This document shows positions 1 to 13,150 of a DNA stretch of 64,000 nt, piece by piece (the first letter of the stretch is position 1; every line of letters begins with the position of its first letter). This DNA comes from Drosophila pseudoobscura. Taxonomy: Eukaryota; Arthropoda; Insecta; Diptera; Drosophilidae. The notes below the pieces were generated by a model. The model was given only the letters and a program-made list of their open reading frames with translations, was not told where the DNA came from and ran no database searches. Position numbers and translations under genes: made by a program. The stretch lies in contig NC_046681.1 of assembly GCF_009870125.1 (NCBI RefSeq), positions 3,100,001 through 3,164,000 of the forward strand. Reading direction: 5' to 3'.

Positions 1-1685
1 TTTTTTCTCCAACCCGAACGATTCTCGAGTGACACTTATCTGCTCGGATCGGCTCCGGAGGAGGTAGGAGGTACGTGTACAGTGTGCACAGACCTTAACT
101 TATCGTCCGTAAGCCCGATAAGCCCGTCGAAGTGGACAGAGACGACCACCAAAACAATAGCGAATATGCATTCCGTGCGCGACCGCTCCGTGCCAGCCAC
201 ACAACCCTTCGAGCTCATCCCAAATGGCTCGGCACAGTTTTTTGATCGACCTATAGACCTTTCGCTGGCAGATCTGATAGGGTATCAGTCAGAAGGGAGC
301 CAGAAGAACGGAACGGAACCCTAACGGAATTGGCTCTCCTACAGTGGGAGATAAGTTAACTAATCGCGGCTATTATTGTTGAAAATTGACATATCGCGAA
401 TTAGATCGCTTTATAATGACACTCCTGCCAGTATGTATGTGTGTGTGTGTGGAGTATGGAAGTGGATCCCACGTGAATAGCCTCTAAAAATACCCGCAAT
501 AACGTAGCTCGTAACTCCCTGAGATTGGCCATATTGTCTACGACTCGATTATCTTTGCCGCAAAAACCCTAGCAGATAATTTAAACTAAAATTAGCTGCT
601 TACCTGATCGCCGCTCGTGACTCACTGGGACGGGATCTGCCCGGCAACATGTTCTACAATTCTACAAGCTCTACAATTACCACACCTGTCATCAGATTCG
701 TACGAGTACACACGGCTGCCGGTGATGTCTGCAGGGGTAAGTAAGTATTGGCATCGTGGATTTGTACGCACCAGGAAGAGGAGAGCGGATCCAGCCACTC
801 CCAGTCCAGCTGTAGAGGGTATCATTTTGTCGAAATATATGTAGGTACATACACTGCATACGCTCCTACTTGTTGTCGCTTTTGATTTGCGGTTGACTCG
901 ACTGGCCAGGAAAACACACACAAAAAGCATAAATCAAAAATCCAGACAATGTTCGGGCATGATTGAAAGGTAAATACTGCATAAATGGAAGCGGGAAGGG
1001 AAGGGATCGCAGAGCAGCCCCAGACAAAAGGACTTCTCTGCAGCCCTAGTGCCAGCCCTAGCCACCTGCTGGGACCACCTGTTTAGATATAGCACGGACA
1101 AAAGAGCCAGGACCGAGACAATGAGCATAGCGATGTGGAAAATAATCAGTGATAAAATAAAAGCATGAAAGGCATCGCCATCAAAAGGGGTTGCATTTGA
1201 GGGTGGACATGACGAGGAGGCGGAGTGGGAGTGGGAGTGGGAGGTGGAGGCTGAGGCAGCATGAAAAGAAAATGTTTGCATTATGCCCCGGATTCATGAT
1301 AATAGGCCTCATTTATCGCTGCAAGGGGGACGGCTTCTGCTTGGCGAGATCTGTCCTGCAAAGGTGGATCGGGAACTGGGGCCAATAAGCCCATGAAAAT
1401 CACTCCCTTCTTGTCAGGGGGTGGCCCCCCTCACACATATCAGCAGACGAAGCAAGACACTTTTTAGAACACAGTTTCTGTTTCTGTTTCATGTTTTCTC
1501 TGGCCTTATCAACTGGTACATTCGGTGGGACTTGTACGTGTACCTTGTAAACGGTGAAGCAAATGCAAACAAAGTGTTGCCGTCTCAATGGGCAATTCTT
1601 GTAGCAGGCCGATAACCACTGGAAGAGCACCTCAGCGAAGATACACACGCACATCAGAGTAGAATGCACACGTTGCGTATTTACA

Positions 1686-1746
1686 GATACTGTGATACCG
1701 TGATACTGAGATACTGGGAAACTTAGATACTTAGATACTCAGATAC
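1686..1746. repeat. Degenerate GATAC tandem repeat
   Basis: About ten imperfect units of the type (t/a)GATACt(g/t)(a/t) lie in tandem. It is a simple repeat with no coding role seen. Confidence 0.7.
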
Positions 1747-1983
1747 AAACCCAACGGAACCTAATCAACGTTCAAGGTATCGACTGAAATGCTCTTCAAA
1801 TATTTACACACCCGCAGCAAAGAGCTTCCCCCGGAGCTACTGCCACCGCCACCGCCACCGCCATCGCCATCGCCACCGCCACCGCTACCGCTACACCAGC
1901 TTCAGCTCCAGGTCCCGCTCCGGGTCGATAAGCGGGAGCGGACATGGCCCGCTAATTGCGGAATGATAAAAACAAAAAGCTGC

Positions 1984-2026
1984 TAACCGTAGCCGTAACC
2001 GTAACCGTAACCGTAACCGTAACGGC
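1984..2026. repeat. CCGTAA hexamer microsatellite
   Basis: About seven units of CCGTAA, the first and last imperfect. Opposite-strand ORFs rich in Leu-Arg in this place are products of the repeat, not genes. Confidence 0.8.
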
Positions 2027-5000
2027 AACCACCCCGCCCCACCAGACCATGCAGGAGAGCCGCAGGGCCAGACAGACACGCAAATGTTCTATCAACTTCG
2101 TTGGCGTTGGCGTGGCCATTGCCGCTGCCATTTCAAAGATTTCAGCCTCCGAAAAGAGAATTAAATAAAATAAGTATCCCTGTACGTTTTGTTATTGCCA
2201 GCATTTTCGACTCGTATTTGCCTAAACCGGCCCCAGAGGAATACCAGTACCCGTACCAGTACCATTCCACGTACCCGTACCCGTACTCGTATCCGTACCA
2301 AAGCCTCTTCACGTTGCTAGACAACTCAGGAGCAGGGAGGATAGGATGGTTCTCCGGGTTGTTGGCAGCTTTGAGCATATTACATAAAATAAGAAAAATT
2401 ATGATTTTCACTTCTAGAAGAGCGGGGGCGAAGGCGAGGGGGGACAACACGGGGAAGACTTGGGGGACGGCACTCGTTGGAGAAGTGGGGCCGAGCGAGG
2501 CTGTTGCTTAACTGTCAAAACCGTGTAATTTAATAAAGTTCGCTGCGGGATATTGTTTTTTATGGAAGCCAGCGCAGTGTAGAGACAGCTTTTGCCAGCT
2601 ACCAAATGGGGAGTGGCTGCCTGCCATGTGGTGGCGCTCCGGCTGGGGCATGGCCACGGCAGTCTGTGGCTCCTCGAAGTGTGCTGCACAAATACAGAAA
2701 TTTGGAGTTACATATAGCAGTGCAATATCGCGATGTTGTCTTTTGTGCCTGCCACAGGCACTCCACCTCCACGCCCCCACAGCGCACAGCGCACAGCGCA
2801 CATAAGTACATCCATATATATATGTACGAATACTGGTATGTGTATGTATGTATGTATTTGCACATACTCGTACATACACCCTATGGGGGTGTACGTATTT
2901 GGGGGGTGGTGCAATGTTTGTGTATCGTATCCCCCTTGTTTACTCCGAAAAAAGCAAAGCAGCGAAAGCGAAAAAGTTTTTACGTTGAAAAGTACGAGTA
3001 TCGCAACATTTTCGGTCTGTGGCTACTAGATGCCAATGCCGCAGGGCCGAAGTGCCGAAGTGGAGGCCAGACCCAGGTCTGAGACCTTCTCAAGTGACAA
3101 AAATTAAACAAACTTGACTGAAAAGGAACTGGGAGCTCTCCCCCATTACGCCCCCGCACTTATCTAGTCACTTTTCGGATGGAGTGGCAGTGGGAGTATA
3201 GTCTAGGAACCTAAAATTTTTTTGCTCAGGGCGAACTCAACTTGGGAGATTATTCGGTGCAAAAGTTTCAGTCTAGGTAATTTCCGTGGAGTTTCCGGTG
3301 TATTGCACTGAAGCCTCGCAGCTTTGGACAGTTTGGGCATGAAATGATTTTGATCTATTTCTACCGAATTTTTGGCTTCCCAATTCTACGCTAATCCGAC
3401 TCTAAAAATTCCGTCAGCAAATAGTTTCAGTTAACAATTCGAATGGGCCAGTGATCAGTGGTCCAATCAATCGCATCAATATCGAATTCGATTCCCAAAG
3501 TCTCGTTGTAATAAAGTATGCATTTATTTTCGATTGGCGAATCAAAATGGTCCAAATAGTTTACATACTGGAAGTAAAAATATCCTTCTTAATAAGCTAC
3601 TCCTAACGGTTATATTTATATAATAATTTATTATTAGCTTGATGTCATTTTAATTTTAATTAAGTGTTCATCTGCTTGTGTGATATGGTTTTAGAGATCT
3701 CTAGATGTGTTCTCTAGCTTTTATCCATTCTGCCAATGCAATGAACACCTGCAGACTTTCTTTCCTCAAAGATACTCAATATACTACTACAATGCAATTA
3801 TTAATATGAAATTATAGATTAGCATCCGTTTAAGTCGAGTGTAGCTTTTATCGCTTAGAAACACAGAAAAATCGCTATTTCCAGAACTGCAGGCTACACA
3901 GGCTGCACCGATGCAGCGGGGACTACAATGTTTTTGATCCGTATTTTGTTTTCCCAAACCAAATTCCAATTTTATTTTATTTAGCATAGAAAAAAATATG
4001 TACATAAAAGTAAACAGTGACTGCCAAAACACACACACATGTAAGTATGTATGTTGTGCACATCCCTATTGGGTAAACAAAAAAAAGAAAAGCGAAAAAG
4101 AAAACTCTCCCCCCATTCCCACGCCCACAAATTTCCAGCGTCATATGAACGCCCCATTATTTACTTAACATAACTTGAACATTCGCCCTCCCTCGCTCCC
4201 TCCCTCCCACCGTCCTCCCAACAAACAGCTTCCGAGCAGACGTAGCAAAAAAACACACACCGAGAAGGAACAAAAATAAAGAATTGACAAAAGTTGGGGC
4301 GGAAAAAGGAAACGAAGAAGGAGAAACAGAAAGAGGAAGAGAAAGAGAATGAGGTGGAGGTGGAGGCGTAAGGAGCGTGGAGTATGCCAAGTTGTACCTG
4401 CCAGCCAGAAGTCGGCTAGTCAAAAAGCTGTCGTCGATGCTAAGCGCAGACCCAGATGCCATCAAATATGCAAGAGGACGCAAAGCGTAGAGGCCCTTCT
4501 CCGAATTCAGAAAAATGGCGAAAAATGATTTATGTGGACGCCGTGAAGGAAGAAAGGAAGGAGGAAAATATCAGCCAAAAGCCAACAATAACCGGAAAAA
4601 ATAAGAGAATCAACTGATTTGAGTTGAGAACTTGGCTCTGGGTCCGCGCCTCCATGGAAAAGAGGAACGGAGACCGGGGATAGGAAGGGCCCGGCCTCGA
4701 ACTCGAATGTACCTTCCTTCACGGTAGTAGTGCTGGTGTTGTGTGTCCTCTGCGCTGCTTCCATGAGAAATGTCCAAAGTGTTCTCGACCGACAGCGGAC
4801 TCCAATGGTATTGGGGTCATCCGAGGCATGAGATATGGATGTCCCCTGGGCAAAACCTTTTCTAGGTTGAAAGCCTAAAAGAACTAAAACAGGTACGATA
4901 CGGGCGAGCTCTCTCCTAACCCCAAGCCCAAGAACCATGAATGTGTTAAGGAGAGCTCTGGAGTTGGTGCCCGAGAGCACAAGTAGTCGTCACATGCCCT

Positions 5001-5154
5001 TGCATATACTGTCTCGAATCTGAACAGTCTTCCCAGTTTATCTGATAAAATTTGAGCTCATGTTTAAAACTCGATCAAGCATATAACGGTGAGATAGCAT
5101 AGCGTGCAGATTTTTGTATCCTTAGAGTATCCAGCCAAAAACCTCCCCGCACAG

Positions 5155-5835
5155 ATGTCCGACAAAAACTTAGCTGCTTTCAACGCATTTCGACGCGACC
5201 TGGCCCGCATACAAAAGACCTTCAGCTCGTATACACAAACCGATTTCACGCAAGAGGTTGGGACAAGCACTGATTCGGAGAACGACCCCCACTAAATAGG
5301 TGACCCGAAGAATTCGGATAAACACCCAAAATGCTACTGCTCGAGCGAGAGGAACAATGATCCAAGCGAAGGGACGGACGAGACGATACCGGTCCTGGAG
5401 ATTGCGGCTGAGCCAAGCCACAAGCCAAGTTCCCAGCACTCGTCGTCACGCCCCCAACCCGAAGAGGAGCGAGAGAAAACGAATCACCTCAAGTCGAAGA
5501 CCCGATGTGCAGCTACTTGCTACATTCAACCGTCCAGTCGTCCCCCAGTCAGTAGCATCGGCAGTGGCCATATCCCGCTGGCCATATCTCGGAGTCCCGA
5601 GATGTCTGATGAGCTTTGGACCAGCATCCACGAATTTCCTGCAAGAGATCCATGTGCCCATCGTCCCGATAGCCACTACGTTTCTGATCGGGGCAGTACG
5701 CGAGGATCTGCGCCACCTGCTGAAACACAAGATGCGTCTGATCCGTCGCTCGATGACTGGCGGCAATGCAGAAGTCATCTATGTAATCGCCTACCACTGC
5801 ATGTAGGACGACGGTCTCGAGTCGAGTTTCAATAG
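5155..5835 (+). pseudogene. Unknown 227-codon frame with one in-frame TAA
   Basis: From the ATG at 5155 (MSDKNLAAFNAFRR...) to the TAG at 5833 the same frame is open for 227 codons except for a single TAA at 5293-5295, codon 47. Downstream of the TAA the frame stays open for another 179 codons. The product would be hydrophilic and rich in Ser, Pro, Asp and Glu (EMSDELWTSIHEF, SLDDWRQCRSHL), with no domain or membrane segment I recognise. The initiator context (CACAG ATG) is acceptable. No plausible intron of normal length removes the stop: a GT at about 5257 and an AG at 5298 would give only ~41 bases. It could be a gene with a recent nonsense change, a readthrough gene, or a chance open frame. 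The long open tail favours one of the first two. Confidence 0.4.
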
Positions 5836-7859
5836 ACATTCCAAATTCCCAATGCTATGTCGAGTGTTTGCTTGCTGGTCGTGATCTCGCCTGTTGACAT
5901 TACGACAAATTATATCAGCTGAGGGCGACAAATGCTGAACCCCTCCTAGAACAGAACCCTCCTGAAGCCCTCCCGGAACGGAGGAAGGAAGAAAGGAAGG
6001 AAACAACAAACCAGAAACGGATACGCTTAGGTTGCCTTGGGAGTGGGGTGAGTTGCCTCGCTCACGGGCGGGGGTGCTGGTATTCCCGTTAATAGGAAAG
6101 CCACACAAGAACGGCTAACGAAGGACACGCGGCCAACGGTTGAGCGACAAGTGCGACGGGGCTGGCGTCCCGAAATGGGGTGGGTCGGTTGGGTCGTTTG
6201 GGTGTTTGCTCAGCGTTAAGTGCACAGGCTCTGCCGAACGTCTCTACAGGCAAGTGGAAATGATAAACATATTTACACAATTTTTGACAGGCCCAAGAGA
6301 AAGCCGAACGGGTGAAACAGAACACCCGTGGGTGCAGCCAGTGAGAGTTCGAGTACGCACTTGAAGCGGGGAAGGAAAAGAACCAAACCCAAACTCGATA
6401 AATATGTTTATGTGCAAATAACAAAATATTTGTCGATTGCCCGAACCAGTAGGTGGATGGGGTGGGTCCCTAGATGGGGTGGGACAGGACCGGGAACAGG
6501 ATGGGGTACAAAGAAGCACCGCAAGCGCATAATTCAATTTTTCTGCTCGTTTTTGCACGTCGCCCGGCGCACGTCACTCAATTCCACTGGGACTGGAACT
6601 GGAACTGGGACTAGGACTGGATTGGGACCGGCTGGATACCATACCTCGATGTAGCTCAGCGCGGTTGCAGCACATACATATTAGCGACACGTGGCGGAGG
6701 CGAGGCCAGGGGATGTGGCACATGCGGTTTCGGGCACTGCACTGTTATTTATTTGTTTGTAATTACGCGTGTTCCAAAACAAAATCCCGCCGCACTTGAA
6801 GTCGGATTCGGCCTCGGGATCGGAGACGTAGACGGAGAGGGAGATGGAGATGGAACCATCAGCTGAGCCTGCTCTTTTCCAGGCCGCCTGCGACACGTGC
6901 AGCGAGCGGCTCTCCGGGTTCAGCTGGGAATACGAATACCCTGCGCATTAGGAACAATGCCAGGGACATTTGGAGTTTGTCAACAGTTTCGGCTTTTGGA
7001 TTTGGTTACAGCTTTTCTCGTTGTCAACGGCGCGTGTCTCTGTCTGTCTCTGAGTCGCCCAGCAATCCACTCCAATCCGCACTCAGTTGTTCAGTCGTCA
7101 ACTTTGTGGACTGGCTCTTAGCCCGGGGATTGTCAATTGATTTGGCGTGGGATTTTCGATGTTGTGGGTATGTGGGTGAAACGAAATCATAAATGCGACA
7201 TGAATTGCCAACCCTTGGGTGGAGAGAAACTCTAAGTCCAAGGAGTTGTGAGAAGTCCCTTTGACCGGCAAAACTCAGCCATGATAAATCATCTCTAAAA
7301 AGTTTCTCGCAAGCGAAAGAAAAACAGCTTCCATAGTACGCGCCTACTCTTATATTACTGTCCCCTCGGACCATATTTCAAACATCTGAAGGCGAAAAGC
7401 CGAGCTGCAAGATAGGGAAGCCCTGGCAGCCGCAACGTTCAGCATCAGCATCCCTAAAAGAGCATTTGAAATGAGCTCCTAAGAGAGGGACGTGGGATGA
7501 CGATGGCGGTGTCCCACCAGGAAAGCTCTCGTATTTAATTGAAAAACACTTAAGCTGCCTCGGTCTGAAAATGTAAATGTTATGCAAGACATAAGCCGGA
7601 GCAACCGCAAGGCCCCCGCTCACATGAGCCGCTTTCAACGTGGCTCAATCAAAGTGAAGGCCCAGTCCACACCACACCACACCCAAGCCCTGCTGGCTCC
7701 TGGCTGCTGCTGTGACCTTTTTGTGGTTCATAAAAACAAAGAGCAGAAAACAAAAACTTTGCATAATTAAAGCCTGCACAGTTCTTAGACAAAGCCCAAA
7801 TCCTTTCGGACAGAGAGAAGATATGATGGAGACGGCATGACTGGCCAGGGCTTGACTTA
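5836..7859. other. Non-coding stretch, probably intron
   Basis: No supported coding sequence. It lies directly downstream (on the minus strand) of the splice donor of the poly-Gln exon at 7866, so it is likely the first part of that gene's intron. A GGAACT/GGGACT-type simple repeat is present near 6.58-6.63 kb. Confidence 0.45.
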
Positions 7860-7865
7860 ACTTAC

Positions 7866-8205
7866 CCTCGAGCGCACGATTCCTTGAAATTAAGGCAAGC
7901 ACCAGTTCAGGATTTGGGTCATCATGGTCGACAGCCAGATGATTGTGCTGGCTGCCTACCAGGTGCGATGCCTGCGGCGTGGGTGGCAATTGTTGCTGCT
8001 GCTGCTGCTGCTGCTGTTGCAGTTGCGGCTGATGGATATGCGGCGAATGTTGCTGATGATTATCCATGGCTGTCAGGTGCTGTGGAAGCTGCTGCTGTGG
8101 GTGGTGATGATGTAGCGGCGGCGGCGGCGGTTTCAGGGTTTGCATCATTGCTAAGGCCAAATGCATGCACAGCAATCGACAGTGGTACTGGGTAGGAATT
8201 GGCAC
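7866..8205 (-). CDS. First coding exon, poly-Gln/His protein
   Basis: The minus-strand exon reads from the ATG at 8205 (or from the Met pair at 8148/8145, MMQTLKPPPPP) to a consensus splice donor, G|GTAAGT, at 7865. The protein segment is rich in Pro, His and Gln, with a ten-residue Gln run coded at about 7.99-8.02 kb. It then becomes ordered: DPNPELVLALISRNRALEG looks like the start of a helical or coiled-coil region. I do not recognise the family. Upstream (8206 to about 8.55 kb) is stop-containing, purine-rich sequence that looks like 5'UTR. Downstream exons are not identified and may lie outside the window. The donor placed exactly where the ordered sequence would be interrupted supports a real exon. 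CAG repeats alone would not. Confidence 0.6.
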
Positions 8206-8560
8206 ACGCGTCGTATGAGTTATATTTGACTTTTAGAAATAATCACACAATAATTTTCCTCAATCCAGCCCTTCAGAGGCTTCACTCGCGGCTCGTTCAC
8301 CGTGAAACGAGGCACCTTTAGCCAACCGCCTGGAGCCAACCGGAGACGCTGTTCGGGATCGCTGTCTGTTCGATAACTGCTGCTGGCACGGGTTTCGCCA
8401 GCACACCGCCGTCCCCACGGCTCCGTCGTGGTTTCTTCTTATCGCGGCGGTTTCTTTTCGATTCGATTTGGGTTCTGTTTTTGTGTTCGGTTCGGCTGGG
8501 ACGTTAGAACGTTCGTGTGCTCTTTTGACTACATACCAGTACATCGGCTCTATCAGTTGA

Positions 8561-11500
8561 GCAGCGCGGGGCTTGAACGGTGGCGAACAATTTAAATTTA
8601 CAATTTACGCATCGCAGGATGGAGACACTAGACCAGTCCATCTATTGTTCCTGGACTTTTTACAACTTAGGAATAGCACTAAACATTTTGCTGAAATCGT
8701 AAACAGATATATTACAGATATATTCATAAAATCACACATGCGAAAGAAATACACAGCTCGTTACGATTCAGCTTTAATTTGAGTTTAATTTTGTCATATA
8801 TCTCTGCATATTGTACTATAAACCAACTACACAATCTATGTACATAAGTATGTGAAGGCCTATACGGAAAGACTAAGCTTATTTTGTCCCAATACGTTTA
8901 AACTCCCTGTCTATGAGTACATATGTACATATGTATAAGCGAGTACATATCCCCAGTCCTCCTTTCTATACAAGGCCACGTCCATGGTATTCTTCCTAGC
9001 AAGGAAAAATCGTATTTCCTTGACAATCTCCTAGCGGACAATTTTTTTCGCTGGCCACAAAGTCTGAAAATCTGTGATTGATAAGAAATTTTCCATCCGA
9101 CTCTAATCTATATTCGTCGGATATTCCCTGACAGGCAGTTATCTTCGTTTCCTTTGGCAATAAATTGCGACGTAAAATTAAACTTAGCTACAAAAGAAGA
9201 AGAAAGGGGTATAAAAACCTTAAAACTGAAAAATTACATTGAAGCTATCTTCATTTGAGACGGTCTTGCCAAAGCCCCTATTTGTTGCTGGGAATTCGTC
9301 TGTGCACTTTGACACTTAATTTCAGGACATAGTATTCGTTAAAATATTTATATTCTATTTTTCATTGGACTCCACTGCAATGCGATGCGATGCGAAAGAA
9401 AGACAATTTTTTGCGAGAACAACGACGGCAATGCGATGACGACGACCACGACGAGCACGGCGGAAACGACGGCAAATACGAAACGACAAAATGGCGACGG
9501 CACTGTCAATGCTGGCCTAACCGTAAACTTATAACGGTACCAGCGACACGACAGAGCATGGCAACACTGGCTGAGCAGCCAGCGGTCGCCTGCTGCGTTG
9601 TTAGCGACGCTTTTTGCTGTTGCTGTTGCTCTTGCTTTTACTGTTGTTTTTTTGTTGTTTCGCTCTTCTTCTATTTGCCGCGCTGCATCTTTATTTATTT
9701 TGTTGTGTGCGTGCTTCTTTCTCTGTTGCGCCGCCCTGCTGTGCTCCCTTTTCGGACTATGAGAGTTTTCTTTTCTTTATTTAACTTCTCACGACACTGT
9801 TTGTGCCGCTTGCCTTTTGGGTGCGTGCTCCACAAATACATTTACGCTTCTATGCATTTGTGTAGCCGTGTGTGTGTGTGCGTGTATCAATGTGCATATG
9901 TGCATATTATGGATGTACGTCTACCAATTGATCTTAATATGACACAAATGATATGGTTAAATGAACACTTGTACTAGTACCATACGGGGCAGGGCGAGCG
10001 GTCCTGCAGAAGAACAATGACAGCGGCGACGGCGACGGCGACGACAACGGCAAAGCCAACAGCGAAGGCGATGACATTTTTATTCTTGTTTTTTGGCCAT
10101 GCGCATTTTCGTCCCCCTTTCAATTCCACCCAATTCGTGTGGTGATGTGGGGTGGGCTCATTGTAATGAGCATTACAATATTTGTAAAACGTAAAAACTT
10201 TAGCCCGAAAACAAAAATGTGTGTTCCCCTAAGAATTATACGCTTCTGCAGCTGCTGCTGATGCTACTGCTCCTTCACTGCTGCAGAGCGACAACGAAGA
10301 AAAAAAGAAAAATGATAATTTTGCTAGGGCAACAACAAGAACAACAAGGAAAACCAACGTCGGGCGACACCTTCGTGGCCCCAAAACAACAGTAAACAGC
10401 ACTTAAAAGTCAAAGGCAGCGACGGCGACAGCGACAGCGACGTCGGCAGAACGAACAAATATGAGAAACGAAACTTAACTCGACTCAAAAGTCCAAGTCA
10501 ATACGCGCGGTCACTGACAACAAAAGCAACAAACGCAACAAAAGCTACAAAACTGCAAAAGCTACAACAACCACTGGGTGGGAGGCCTTCCAGGGGAAAA
10601 CAAGCGCCGCCCCTTTATATTGAAAGCATTGGAAATTGTTGATAAGCAACAGCAACAATGCACAGACGTGTTTGGACATGCGCAAGAATTACCGCTATCT
10701 TATCGTCGGCCCAGCGTCGCCATTAAACAGTCGGCTGGGTTAGAAGGGTGGCGAGTGGGCTGTGAGTGGGCTGCGAGTGGGCGGGTGTGTCTCGCTAGGT
10801 GCGTGTGTTAGGTTGTGTGTGTGTGTGTGTGTGTGTGTGGTTGTCTTCTATTTCTAGGGTTAAAGCCGTTCCAGCGCAGGCGCTCTGTCAATTGAACACA
10901 CACACTGGCAGAAAGAGAGAGACCACTTGCTGTATCTGCAAAAGGTCTGTCTGTCTGAGGCGTCCTGTCCTCCAGCTGCCTGCTCGACTCGTCCCTCTCA
11001 GCGCCCACTCCTCTTAGCAGCCAGAGGTCCTGCGTCTGCAAAACGATTTTGTTTTCGAATTTATTTATGAGCCGCTTAGAGCGCGCCAAATACTTTGCCA
11101 AACACTTTGAACCCCGAGCCACAGCCCAGCCCGAACCCTGGCACCAGCCCCAGCTCCAGCCTTAGCCCCAATCCCGGTCGGAACACAACAAAAACAAAAT
11201 GGACACCGGAGGAAGGTCGTTCTAGGGGTTGGGTGGCAAACAGCTGGCTGCTTGTGCACGGGTCGATTGACAAGTTCACATGTCCATCCTGTTGCAGTGC
11301 AAATCAATGGCCACAAGAATAGCACAACAAATAAAGAGTATAGACTAGTTATCCGATATAAGATAATACCTTCAAAATCATAGTCATTTGGCTGGAGCTT
11401 TAACGCAACGAAACTGAACAAAGTTTCAAAGTTCAAAAGTTCAATAGGTCGTCCTCAGTTGCCAAATTGGTAAAGATCCGTTGATTTTAATTAAGCCAAT

Positions 11501-12696
11501 TTCGCTAAGCGAGCTTTACGTTGTTTCCAATAATTGCGCCAAATCAGGCAACTCGGAAATTATTTCTGAATGTCGTGCCCTTAATTATCAGTCTTTATAT
11601 TATCCCATTGTGCATATTTTTGTTAGATCGTTTTGCATTGTAAAATACCTTAATTTCGTTTTCATCTGTTACATACCTATTTCACAGACATCATCTATAT
11701 AACCTCTAGTCTCCGGACTAACGCAAAAGCTGGCATTAATGTACATTTTATATGGAGCTATGAAAAAGCTTACAGCCTTCCTTCTGTTGCATACATCGAC
11801 AAGAATACAGCATACCCTTGAACTCTGCATGTACCGGGTACAAAAAAATAGGCTAACAACGAAACTTACAACGCATCGTGACCCTGAAATGGGCTGAATG
11901 TCTGATGAAATGAATTCAAAATGCAGTCCGTTGCAATACGGGCCAGTACCGTGTGATCTATCCACACTTTAAGTCTATGCACTTCCGCAGAGGGCCAGCG
12001 CTTACAAAATCGACTTTGACTTTCAAATTTTTCAAAGCTTTGTTGTGCAGCAGCAGCGAGTCAGGCGTTGGACATCTAATGGAGTTGTTAATGGTTAACC
12101 ACGTCAAATATTTTGCCAAATGAGCTGGGCCTGGGCTTGGGGCAGTTAATTGCTGCTGACACGATGATATGGAACCGGATTGGGAGAGACACAGTGAGCA
12201 GGGCGAGGAAATAGTTGAATAGTTTGATGATGATGACAATGGCTGGCTAGACTGTTGCCTATTGTCTTTATTCAACAATTAAAGTCCATTTCATTAAATT
12301 TTTCTTCGACGTTTTTCACTTTTGTCTGCCATGTCTTGACGTCGTCTTCTGTCGCCGCCGTTACATAAACATTAATCTCGGCAATGGGCCAGTCGCACTG
12401 GCCAAAACAAAAACTTGCTGCCAGTGCACATTTTCACACATAGCCGGATTTTTATTTTATTAACTACTTTTCGTTCGCTTTTACGGAGCAGCAGCGGCCT
12501 ACGCGTCGCTTGAATTTCGGATCTTATGGAAGCTTGGTTAAAGCGCAGCCAGCTCATTTGTAGACTCGAATGTCAGCGGTGCACAAGCGCGGAACTCAGA
12601 CAGCGGCTGGCAAACAAACAAACAACCAACAACCATCTCTGAAGATCGTACGTAGACTATCGCTCCCAGCCAGGATCATCAAATCCATTCATCGCA
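8561..12696. other. Intergenic DNA, no supported gene
   Basis: AT-rich DNA with CAA/GAC-rich low-complexity blocks at 9.4-10.56 kb, of the kind found in fly 5'UTRs, plus a GT microsatellite and a GATA-rich segment near 11.3 kb. It probably contains the divergent upstream regions of the minus-strand gene at 8.5 kb and of the AADC-like exons at 12.7 kb. No conserved protein is visible. Confidence 0.5.
10813..10839. repeat. GT dinucleotide microsatellite
   Basis: About thirteen GT units in a row. Confidence 0.9.
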
Positions 12697-13089
12697 ATGG
12701 ACTTTGACGAGTTTCGCGAATTCGGCCACGCCTCTATTGAGTTTATTATCAACTATCTGAGCGGGATCCGAGAGAGGTGTGTGTTCGTCAGTTTGTGCGG
12801 TAGTCTATTGGCGATGTGATGGTTGATAAGAATCCTATTTTCCGTATCCCATAGAGATGTCCTGCCCAGCGTGGCTCCGTATACCGTGATCAACCAACTG
12901 CCCAAGGAAATCCCAGAAAAGCCAGAGCATTGGCGCGAGGTGCTGAAGGACCTAGAGAGCATCATCCTGCCCGGACTGACTCATTGGCAGTCTCCGTATT
13001 TCAATGCCTTCTATCCATCTTCCTCGTCGGCAGGATCAATCGTTGGTGAACTACTGATTGCGGGCATTGGAGTCTTGGGCTTTAGCTGG
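12697..13089 (+). CDS. Orphan N-terminal exons, AADC family
   Basis: Two exons, 12697-12776 (80 nt) and 12855-13089 (235 nt), have good splice sites: GAGAG|GTGTGT, then CCCATAG|AGATG, then AGCTGG|GTAAGT. Together they encode exactly 105 codons, the same length as amd exon 1. The protein runs MDFDEFREFGHASIEF..., GIRER/DVLPSV, LTHWQSPYFNAFYP, ending GVLGFSW, and is clearly the N-terminal swap domain of PLP-dependent aromatic amino acid decarboxylases. The first intron is at the same place and phase as in Ddc (after ..IRDR) and is absent from amd. The last donor is phase 0 at GFSW, the same junction as in amd. No exon encoding the PLP-binding core follows before amd. It is either a truncated paralog or an alternative first part of amd spliced to 16488. 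Both halves of the evidence are direct; the function is inferred. Confidence 0.75.
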
Positions 13090-13150
13090 GTAAGTTGGGC
13101 TTAGTTGGAATACTGAAAAAACGACTGGAAAAAGAGCTTGCCTCGGGATC

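Larger units (their letters stand above)
1..5154. other. Non-coding stretch, no supported gene
   Basis: I see no gene that can be supported here. Short open frames on both strands are low-complexity or lack splice support. The stretch holds several simple repeats (GATAC-like near 1.69-1.75 kb, CCGTAA near 2.0 kb, TATG/TGTA runs near 2.83-2.88 kb) and AT-rich DNA at 3.5-4.1 kb. It may be intron or downstream sequence of the minus-strand gene that starts near 8.5 kb; this is inference only. Confidence 0.5.

Noticed and set aside
82-324. 80-residue plus-strand ORF
   Set aside because: Balanced composition but no recognisable motif, no splice or promoter support, and an equally open frame on the other strand.
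622-930. Minus-strand ORF with MIPSTAGLGVAGSALLFL segment
   Set aside because: It looks like a small membrane peptide, but the possible intron is only about 43 bases, no homolog is recognised and the reading beyond is arbitrary.
4157-4483. Minus-strand ORF with SALSIDDSFLTSRLLAG segment
   Set aside because: The only nearby donor (GGCAG|GTACAA) is weak, the rest is a simple CT-rich repeat, and no acceptor is clear.
9390-9977. 195-residue plus-strand ORF with runs of Cys, Asp and Phe
   Set aside because: Low-complexity codons from CGACGA and TTGCTG repeats, no conserved segment and no splice support.
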